Origin: Lichenifustis flavocetrariae
GTDB lineage: Bacteria; Pseudomonadota; Alphaproteobacteria; Rhizobiales; Beijerinckiaceae
Length of the DNA: 47,201 nt
Direction of reading: 5' to 3'
NCBI RefSeq assembly: GCF_026130545.1
Contig: NZ_JAMOIM010000037.1
Location: forward strand, 1-47,201
The translations under genes and the position numbers were made by a program. Shown here in pieces: positions 41,559 to 47,201 of this stretch. Positions within the stretch are counted from its first letter, which is position 1. Each line of letters begins with the position of its first letter. Under the pieces are notes generated by a model. That model ran no database searches, was not told where the DNA came from, and saw only the letters and a list, made by a program, of their open reading frames with translations.

Positions 41559-42380
41559 ATGCCAAATCAACAACAGCCCGTCGCCCTCGTCACCGGCGCC
41601 TCCTCAGGGATGGGCCAGGATTTCGCCTTGTCCCTCCTGGCGGAAGGGTACGCCGTTTACGGCGCCGCCCGCCGGATCGAGCGCATGGCCGATCTGTCAT
41701 CAGCGGGATGCAACGTGATCGCGCTCGACGTCACCAACGACGCGTCGATTGTCGCCGCGGTGGATCAGATTGTGCGCGAGCGAGGTCGGATCGACGTCTT
41801 GATCAACAACGCCGGCTACGGCCAGTTCGGCGCTCTCGAGGACGTGCCGATGGATGAGGGGCGCCGCCAGTTGGAGACCAACCTGATCGGCCCGGCGCGC
41901 CTCATCCAACTTTGCTTGCCACACATGCGGGCGCAGCGGTACGGCCGGATCTTCAACATCTCCTCGATCGGCGGGAAGCTCGCGACCCCGCTCGGCGGCT
42001 GGTATCATGCCTCCAAGTACGCGCTGGAGGGCTACTCGGACTCCTTGCGCAATGAGGTCGCCCGATTTGGCATCGATGTGGTCGTGATCGAGCCCGGCGG
42101 GATCGAGACCGAGTGGAGCGGCATTGCCATCGATGAGGCGGAGCGCTACTCCGGTCAAAGCCCCTACGCCGACTACGTGGCGAAGTTTCGCCAGCGCCAG
42201 GCGCAGCTCGGAAAGAACCCGCCGCCCAAGATCATCACCGATCTGATCGTCAAGGCGCTCAAGGCTAAGCGCCCCGCCACGCGCTATCACGGCGGGCGCC
42301 TCGCCGGGCCTCTACTGTTCCTGCGGCGCGTGCTTTCAGACCGTATGCTGGATATCTTGATCCTGTCGGCGTTCCGTTGA
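41559..42380 (+). CDS. SDR-family oxidoreductase
   Basis: The 273-residue product has TGASSGMG near residue 13, VLINNAGYGQFGAL, Ser in FNISSIGGKLATP and an intact catalytic YHASK (GGWYHASKYALEGYSD). The C-terminal part is long (KIITDLIVKALKAKRPATRY), as in the retinol dehydrogenase-like subgroup. I chose ATG 41559 because the Rossmann motif begins directly after it; upstream in-frame codons lack a start. It is the last intact gene of the tautomerase cluster. A short piece of a close relative follows at 42563. Confidence 0.85.
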   Translation: MPNQQQPVALVTGASSGMGQDFALSLLAEGYAVYGAARRIERMADLSSAGCNVIALDVTNDASIVAAVDQIVRERGRIDVLINNAGYGQFGALEDVPMDEGRRQLETNLIGPARLIQLCLPHMRAQRYGRIFNISSIGGKLATPLGGWYHASKYALEGYSDSLRNEVARFGIDVVVIEPGGIETEWSGIAIDEAERYSGQSPYADYVAKFRQRQAQLGKNPPPKIITDLIVKALKAKRPATRYHGGRLAGPLLFLRRVLSDRMLDILILSAFR

Positions 42381-42562
42381 CCAGAGCCTCCGCCCTGACA
42401 AAGGATAGCGCTGTGATTGCAGACATCACCACCGGCTGCCCAACGTCATTTCCGATTATCTCGCCGCATGCAACGGGCACGATATCGCGGCCTGGACGCC
42501 TCAGGCATGCCGGTTGGCGCCCTGACTTGATCGCGTTCAGGCCAAACAGCCGACGGAAATGT

Positions 42563-42660
42563 GGCTTGATCGCGCTCGACGCGACCGACGTCGCCTCAAT
42601 GGGCGCCGCTGTGGACCAAATCATCCGCGAGGAGGGCCGGATCGAGGTCTTGATCAAGAA
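42563..42660 (+). pseudogene. Short internal fragment of an SDR gene
   Basis: The frame reads LIALDATDVASMGAAVDQII, then REEGRIEVLIKK. It mirrors residues ~48-80 of the SDR just upstream (VIALDVTNDASIVAAVDQIV, RERGRIDVLINNAG). The nucleotide match is clear but not recent. Both flanks of the 439-base gap (42381-42819) show nothing else recognisable. It is the debris of a tandem SDR gene. Confidence 0.7.
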
Positions 42661-42819
42661 AGAAACGGCGCGCCCGACAGGGTATAGCTGGGCACTGTGA
42701 ACGCTGGCAAATCTCCGTCCGACATCGATCGTCAGTAAGTTGCGCGGCATCGTAGGGATGAGGAGGCGTTGATTCGGAGCGCGGTCGGGCCTCTATGACC
42801 GGGACTGGCCCGAAGGAGA

Positions 42820-43860
42820 ATGACCGCTTTCTGCTTTGATCAGCATAAAGCCGACGTTCGGTTGCTCGAGGTGGAAGCAAGTCGAGCGCATTTGCGCTAC
42901 GGTCTCCTGCGCGTTCCTGCATATTCGACACGGCCTTCGTTGGACCCCGGGCTCATTCGGGAGCTGCGGATGCTGTCAAAACGCTTCTTCGCGCTGCCCG
43001 AGGCGGACAAGCTGGCTATCCAAATGGTCAATTCCCCGCACTTCCGGGGCTACAACCGAGCGGGCCTCGAACACACGCGCGGCAAGCCTGATTGGCGGGA
43101 GCAGATCGACATTGGGCCGGAGCGCCAGACGGCGCGGCGCGACCCTCACGCCCCCGCCCGGTCCCGACTGCAGGGACCAAACCAGTGGCCGGAGCGCCTG
43201 CCCGAGCTGAGGCCGGTGGTTCTGGCCTATCAGGAGGCGGTCACGCAACTCGCGATCAAGGTGCTGCGCGCCTTCGCGGCCGCGCTCGACCAGCCCGAGG
43301 ACGTGTTCGAGCCGATCTATACGCCCGAGGCGCATCAGCTTCTCAAGATCATCCGATATCCTGGGCGGTCGAGCGTGGATCGCCAGGGCGTCGGGGCTCA
43401 CAAGGATTCAGGGTTCGTCACCATTCTGCTGCAGGACGATCAGGCGGGCCTGCAGGTCGAGGTCGGGGACAGCTGGATCGATGCGCCGCCGATCGAGGGC
43501 ACCTTCGTGGTCAATGTCGGTGAAATCCTGGAACTCGCCTCGAACGGCTACCTGAAAGCCACCCCGCATCGCGTCCTGTCGCCGCCTGAAGGGGGCGAGC
43601 GGACCTCGATCGCCTTCTTCCTCGGCGCGCGGCTCGACGCCACCGTGCCGGTGCTCGATCTCCCGCCAGACTTGGCCGCCCAGGCCGGTGGGCTGACGCA
43701 GGAACCGCTGAACCCGCTCTTCCACGAGGTGGGACGCAATTACCTGAAGGGCCGGCTGCGGTCGCACCCGGATGTGGCCCAGCGTCATCACGCCGATCTG
43801 CTCGATCCAGCGCCGCCGTCGTGTACCAGCGGCGCGGCGCCGACCGAAGCCGCCGCCTAG
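42820..43860 (+). CDS. 2-oxoglutarate/Fe(II)-dependent dioxygenase (isopenicillin N synthase-like)
   Basis: The 346-residue product has the DIOX N-terminal region (FFALPEADKLAIQMVNSPHF, RGYNRAG) and the double-stranded beta-helix core. Its iron triad is H194 and D196 in GAHKDSG plus H250 in ATPHRVLSP. R261-T-S263 provides the 2-oxoglutarate carboxylate site. The length and RxS motif fit soluble oxygenases that hydroxylate or desaturate small molecules. A sulphur-metabolism gene (MetY) follows 66 bases on, so a role in organosulphur or sulphonate use is possible, but this is inference. Confidence 0.9.
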   Translation: MTAFCFDQHKADVRLLEVEASRAHLRYGLLRVPAYSTRPSLDPGLIRELRMLSKRFFALPEADKLAIQMVNSPHFRGYNRAGLEHTRGKPDWREQIDIGPERQTARRDPHAPARSRLQGPNQWPERLPELRPVVLAYQEAVTQLAIKVLRAFAAALDQPEDVFEPIYTPEAHQLLKIIRYPGRSSVDRQGVGAHKDSGFVTILLQDDQAGLQVEVGDSWIDAPPIEGTFVVNVGEILELASNGYLKATPHRVLSPPEGGERTSIAFFLGARLDATVPVLDLPPDLAAQAGGLTQEPLNPLFHEVGRNYLKGRLRSHPDVAQRHHADLLDPAPPSCTSGAAPTEAAA

Positions 43861-43926
43861 CCGCTCCCCCGTTTCAAGAAGCACCTGAGTATCATTGCGG
43901 TTCAAGCGCCACGGAGACACTTTGCC

Positions 43927-45258
43927 ATGAGCACCGACAGCCTGCATTTCGAGACCCTCGCCCTGCACGGCGGCACCTATCGCTCCGACCCCGCCACCGG
44001 CGCGGTCGCGGTGCCGATCTACCAGACGACGTCCTACCAGTTCCACGACACCGACCACGCGGCGCGCCTGTTTGCCCTCGAAGAACTCGGCCACATCTAC
44101 ACCCGCGTCACCAATCCGACGCAGGACGCCTTCGAGCAGCGCATCGCGGCGATCGAGGGCGGCGCCGCGGCCCTTGCGGTCTCCTCAGGCCAGACGGCTT
44201 CGGCCTTCGCGCTGCTGACAGTGGCGCAAGCCGGCGACAATGTCGTGAGTTCGACCGATCTCTACGGAGGGACTTGGGCGCTGTTCGCTCATACGCTGAA
44301 GCAATTCGGCATCGAGGTGCGCTTCGTCGATCCGGCCGATCCTGAGAATTTCCGCCGCGCGACTGACGACAGGACCAAGGCCTATTATGCCGAGACGTTG
44401 CCGAACCCGAAACTGCAGGTGTTCCCGATCCGCGAGGTCGCGGACATCGGCCGTTCGTTGGGTGTGCCGCTGATCGTCGACAACACGGCCTCGCCGCTGA
44501 TCGCGCGGCCGCTGGAGCATGGCGCCGCGGTGGTGGTCTATTCGGCGACCAAATATATCGGCGGCCACGGCACCTCGATCGGCGGGGTGATCGTCGACGG
44601 CGGCAATTTTCCCTGGGACGCGCACGCCGACCGCTTTCCGCTGCTGACGCAGCCCGACCCCGCCTACAATGGCCTGATCTGGACCGAAGCTGCCAGACCG
44701 CTCGGGCCCGTCGCGTTCATCCTGCGGGCGCGGGTCAAACTGCTGCGCGACATCGGCGCAGGCATCTCCCCATTCAATGCCTTCCAGCTGCTGCAGGGCC
44801 TCGAAACCTTGCCGCTGCGCTTGCGTCAACACAATAAAAACACGCTCGAGGTTGTCGATTTCCTATCGAACCATCCCGACGTCAGCCGTGTCATCTTCCC
44901 CGGTCTGCAGCAAGGCGAGAACCGCCGACGCGCCGATGCGGTGTTGAAAGGCGGCTACGGAGCGCTGGTGGGCTTCGAACTCAAGGGCGGCGTCGAAGCC
45001 GGCCGTGCCTTGATCGATGGCCTCGAGCTCCTCTATCACGTCGCCAACATCGGCGACGCCCGCTCGCTCGCCATCCATCCGGCCTCGACCACGCATAGCC
45101 AGTTGACGCCCGAGGACCAGCTGCTGACCGGCGTCACGCCCGGCTACATCAGGCTTTCGGTGGGTCTCGAACACCCCGACGACATCATCGCCGACATCCG
45201 CCAGGCGCTGGACAAGGCGGGAGCGGCGACACGGCTACCCGCACTCAAAGCGGCGTGA
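43927..45258 (+). CDS. metY: O-acetylhomoserine sulfhydrylase (aminocarboxypropyltransferase)
   Basis: The 443-residue product has the Cys/Met-metabolism PLP fold: LHFETLALHGGTYRSDPATG, VPIYQTTSYQFHDTDHAARL, YTRVTNPTQDAFEQRIAAIE, and the Schiff-base lysine K209 in VYSATKYIGGHG. The ending GYIRLSVGLEHPDDIIADIR is typical. The enzyme makes homocysteine from O-acetylhomoserine and sulphide; a methionine gamma-lyase-like use is possible. Behind it lie a repeat pair and the scar of a methionine-type ABC importer, so it was once part of a sulphur/methionine uptake unit. Confidence 0.9.
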   Translation: MSTDSLHFETLALHGGTYRSDPATGAVAVPIYQTTSYQFHDTDHAARLFALEELGHIYTRVTNPTQDAFEQRIAAIEGGAAALAVSSGQTASAFALLTVAQAGDNVVSSTDLYGGTWALFAHTLKQFGIEVRFVDPADPENFRRATDDRTKAYYAETLPNPKLQVFPIREVADIGRSLGVPLIVDNTASPLIARPLEHGAAVVVYSATKYIGGHGTSIGGVIVDGGNFPWDAHADRFPLLTQPDPAYNGLIWTEAARPLGPVAFILRARVKLLRDIGAGISPFNAFQLLQGLETLPLRLRQHNKNTLEVVDFLSNHPDVSRVIFPGLQQGENRRRADAVLKGGYGALVGFELKGGVEAGRALIDGLELLYHVANIGDARSLAIHPASTTHSQLTPEDQLLTGVTPGYIRLSVGLEHPDDIIADIRQALDKAGAATRLPALKAA

Positions 45259-45262
45259 GCAT

Positions 45263-45313
45263 CCCTTCTCCCGTTTACGGGAGAAGGTGGCCCGCGTAGC
45301 GGGTCGGATGAGG
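45263..45313 (+). repeat. Palindromic intergenic repeat, copy 3
   Basis: It begins five bases after the metY stop codon with CTTCTCCCGT / ACGGGAGAAG around a two-base loop, then CCCGCGTAGCGGG and TCGGATGAGG. It is the same unit as at 2204-2260 with compensating changes in both stems. The first hairpin may also help end metY transcription. Confidence 0.85.
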
Positions 45314-45333
45314 AGAAACTCAGAGGCGGGAGT

Positions 45334-45366
45334 CCCCTCATCTGTCACGGCTTCGCCGCGACACCT
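45334..45366 (-). repeat. Palindromic intergenic repeat, copy 4 (inverted, truncated)
   Basis: CCCCTCATCTGTCACGGCTT CGCC continues to GACACC and then departs from the unit before the CTTCTCCC hairpin. It faces copy 3 head to head, in the same arrangement as copies 1 and 2. Confidence 0.7.
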
Positions 45367-45383
45367 CATTCCTGGAGATTTGA

Positions 45384-45843
45384 ATGACCGAATACTTTTT
45401 ACCACCCCTGTCGCGGCGCGGCCTCATCAGGCTCGCCGGGGGAGGAACCGCGGCAGCGGCGGTTGCCACGGCGGCTCCCAAACCCTTCGCGCCGGCCATT
45501 GCGGGCCCGTCGCCGAAGTCTCGTCACGCGAGGTCGACCGTGGCCTGGTGGAGGCCGTTCGGGCCATGGGCGGAGCCAGTTCACGGTGATGCGCGAGGTG
45601 CTGGTGCCCGAGGCGCTGCCGAGCCTGATCTCCGGCTTCACGGTAACGCTGGTACTGTTGATCGGCGCTTCGGCGATGGCAGGCGCAGTCGGTGCGGGCG
45701 GGCTCGGCGAGCTCGCCATCCGGTACGGCTATCAACGCTTCAACACACCCGTGATGGTGGCGGTCATCGTGGTGCTCATCGTTCTGGTGGCGTGCATTCA
45801 GGCCGTCGGCGACCGGCTGGCCCGGCACGTTGACCATCGCTGA
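45384..45843 (+). pseudogene. Fused remnant of an ABC importer: Tat-type binding-protein leader joined to a MetI-like permease end
   Basis: The first frame gives a Tat-like leader (LSRRGLIRLAGGGTAAAAVA) of a substrate-binding protein, open up to about 45505. The next stretch, in another frame, reads VDRGLVEAVRAMGG, the EAA loop of MetI permeases. After a further shift near 45580 it continues QFTVMREVLVPEALPSLISG, VGAGGLGELAIRYGYQRF and ends RLARHVDHR. A deletion joined the binding-protein start to the permease end, and one frameshift followed. The ATPase (MetN) is not present. The gene is dead, though the MetI part is otherwise well preserved. Confidence 0.8.
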
Positions 45844-46222
45844 GGTCGGCACACCTTTAGACGTCGGCCCCCATTTCGATCAGTCATGCGGTGTCGCCCA
45901 TTCGAAAGCGATTGTACATGACGCGCAGAGGCTTCAAGCGGCTACCGCCGGAGCGGTGGACACCCAGGAACCGAGCTGGACCAGCCATACTTTTCACTTG
46001 CCTGAATGGCTGTTTTCCCGAGCAGCGTTTGTCCCGAAATCAGATCGCTTTCGACAAAAACCCATAGTGGCTTGCTCGGGTCCCGAACGATTTTTGGAGG
46101 CCGGAGATAGGGCGAGCGGGTGGTTTTCTCCGCGCTGTCTCGGACTAAACCTTCGCTCCGATTTTGACGACCGGCCTCCTCGATCGAGGTTGCAACAACT
46201 CAGGACGGTCGAGGGTGCCGCG
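45844..46222. other. Stretch without a recognisable gene
   Basis: No frame on either strand has a start with ribosome site or a known motif. The base composition is lower in GC than the neighbouring genes, and stops occur in most frames. It could be debris of an insertion element, given the truncated importer on one side and an IS end at the window edge. I see no clear inverted repeats. Confidence 0.4.
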
Positions 46223-46726
46223 TCAGGGATGCTTATGGATCGGATCGATCCAGTAGACTTCCTCAGGTTTCTCGACCGGCTCGACGTCGGTGATGTTCAC
46301 CACGACGGCCTCGTTGTCGGAGCGGACGAGGACGCATTCGAGCGGCTGACCAGGATCGGCATTGATCTCCTGGTGCGGCACGTAGGGCGGCACGAAGATG
46401 AAGTCACCGGGCTCGGCCTCAGCCACGAATTCCAGGTGCTCGCCCCACCGCATCCGGGCGCGGCCCCGGATCACGAAGATGACGCTCTCCAAGGCGCCGT
46501 GATGGTGCACCCCGGTTTTGGCGTTGGGTTCGATGCGAACCGTTCCGGCCCAGATCTTTTGCGCCCCGACGCGGGCATGGTTGATGGCGGCCTGCCGAAA
46601 CATCCCCGGCGTCTGTGGAGTGTTGGAATCCAGCCGATCACCCTTGATGACCTGGACACCATCGTGTTTCCAACGCGGCGCGTCGGTGTGGTCGTGCGGG
46701 GCGCGGGGATCATTCTCGTGATTCAT
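46223..46726 (-). CDS. Single-domain cupin protein
   Basis: The 167-residue product has a complete cupin motif 1 (GVHHHGALESVIFVIRGRAR, with the His-His/Glu metal site) and motif 2 (PGDFIFVPPYVPHQEINADP). It should bind Fe, Mn or Zn, and could be a dioxygenase or isomerase, or a ligand sensor. Its ATG overlaps the stop codon of the small upstream gene (ATGA), so both are translated together. The substrate is unknown. Confidence 0.85.
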   Translation of the reverse strand: MNHENDPRAPHDHTDAPRWKHDGVQVIKGDRLDSNTPQTPGMFRQAAINHARVGAQKIWAGTVRIEPNAKTGVHHHGALESVIFVIRGRARMRWGEHLEFVAEAEPGDFIFVPPYVPHQEINADPGQPLECVLVRSDNEAVVVNITDVEPVEKPEEVYWIDPIHKHP

Positions 46727-47010
46727 TAGGCGGCTTTCTTGAGCGGCTGTGTTGTGGCTGGCCCTCGATCGAGGGCGCTCCTGTCGTCATCGACCGTGAT
46801 GCCGAGCCCATGTGGGCAGGCGCAACCCAAAGCCGCTCCGTCTCGGTCAGGCTTGCCGATGTGGATGTTCGACTGCGGTTTGGCCTGAACCACGCCAATG
46901 AATTTGATGATCAACCTGCCTCTCCGTCCGGCGCCCCGGGACATGGGGAGAACCATTGTATCGGTGTGAAGGACCCCGTCGATCAGGTCCACTGGTGCTG
47001 CTTCAGTCAT
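46726..47010 (-). CDS. Small hypothetical protein coupled to the cupin gene
   Basis: The 94-residue frame begins MTEAAPVDLIDGVLHTDTMV and contains GRRGRLIIKFIGVVQAKPQS and ALGCACPHGLGITVDDDRSA. It ends at the first base of the cupin start codon region (ATGA overlap). I do not recognise a family. A CxCPHG segment might bind metal. The last ~20 residues look less conserved in character. It could be a genuine small partner of the cupin or a truncated gene. Confidence 0.4.
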   Translation of the reverse strand: MTEAAPVDLIDGVLHTDTMVLPMSRGAGRRGRLIIKFIGVVQAKPQSNIHIGKPDRDGAALGCACPHGLGITVDDDRSALDRGPATTQPLKKAA

Positions 47011-47107
47011 GGACGTTTTCCCGCTGCTGAGTCGGATCGTGCTGCGCGAGCGTCGTCCGACCGGTTAGCCCGAGAGCTAAGGCAGCGTCGACAAATTATC
47101 GCGCTGA

Positions 47108-47200
47108 TTATGATGGCCTTGGAACGATTGTATAGTTCCATTCGCCATGGAAGTCGTTGCGCTGGATATTCAGCTTGGCCATGTCCTGGTCGGACACTTT
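47108..47200 (-). mobile_element. ISAzo13-type transposase, C-terminal end running off the window
   Basis: From the right edge the minus strand reads KVSDQDMAKLNIQRNDFHGE, then WNYTIVPRPS and TAA. The pattern (D.DM..LNI....FHGEWNYTI.PR) is the usual ending of ISAzo13-family transposases as I recall it. The rest of the gene lies outside the window, so whether it is intact cannot be told. Confidence 0.6.
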
Positions 47201-47201
47201 G

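Noticed and set aside
45844-46222. Possible insertion-sequence debris
   Set aside because: Lower GC content and stop-rich frames are suggestive, but no transposase motif or inverted repeat could be identified.
1-47201. CRISPR array
   Set aside because: No regularly spaced direct repeats are seen. The only recurrent units are the four palindromic intergenic repeats, which stand in two head-to-head pairs.
1-47201. rRNA genes or an intact tRNA
   Set aside because: Only one tRNA-like stretch (32735-32801) was seen, and it lacks a proper T arm. No rRNA signature was found.

Overview
The window is high-GC DNA of an alphaproteobacterium, most likely a member of the Hyphomicrobiales (Rhizobiales). 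The grounds are the family mix (YjbQ, DUF1993, DUF4239, MliC, GlxA-type regulators, rhizobial-type IS6 and IS66 relatives), the codon usage, and a palindromic intergenic repeat of the kind dispersed in rhizobial genomes. I cannot name a genus from the sequence alone.

Layout. 1-2113: the end of a UPF0149 gene, a beheaded trypsin-like protease and a PIN-toxin/HTH-antitoxin pair. 2204-2391: two inverted copies of the palindromic repeat. 2671-18134 is ordinary chromosome: a LysR regulator divergent from an NAD-dependent epimerase-like gene, xylulokinase, YjbQ, a small conserved protein, a periplasmic protein, a 1387-residue PAS/GAF hybrid histidine kinase with a strong terminator, a phytase-like esterase with a C-terminal sorting tail, DUF4239, MliC, DUF1993, a small helical protein and an MDR dehydrogenase.

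18135-33199 is an accessory zone full of scars. It holds a broken D-amino-acid dehydrogenase, an ABC ATPase whose permease was cut and frameshifted beside an IS6 remnant, and an intact kinase/class III PLP enzyme pair with a GntR regulator. It also holds a decayed second aminotransferase end, stubs of a bile-acid-type symporter and an aldehyde dehydrogenase, and a truncated IS66 abutting a truncated LysR gene. Next comes a minus-strand gene set (31004 down to 26843) running SDR, OsmC, a CMD stub, FAD amine oxidase, SDR and cupin. It faces a TetR gene across two operator-like palindromes. The two SDRs each lack one, and a different one, of the two residues of the YxxxK catalytic motif. A GlxA regulator, a broken tRNA-Arg(CCG) fused to a TetR fragment, and a second GlxA regulator follow.

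34295-42380 is a catabolic or detoxification cluster on the plus strand: SDR, DJ-1/PfpI protein, triheme cytochrome c, [2Fe-2S] subunit, Tat-exported molybdopterin subunit, two different tautomerases and another SDR. The three redox subunits resemble the periplasmic membrane-bound aldehyde dehydrogenases that pass electrons to the respiratory chain. The cytoplasmic enzymes could process the product.

42820-47201: a 2-oxoglutarate/Fe(II) dioxygenase, O-acetylhomoserine sulfhydrylase (MetY), another pair of palindromic repeats, a fused remnant of a methionine-type ABC importer, a cupin with a small coupled partner, and the end of an ISAzo13-type transposase at the right edge.

The best candidates for undescribed biology are the TetR-controlled amine oxidase/SDR/SDR/OsmC/cupin operon with complementary catalytic losses, and the aldehyde-oxidoreductase/double-tautomerase cluster. 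All assignments are by eye, without database searches.
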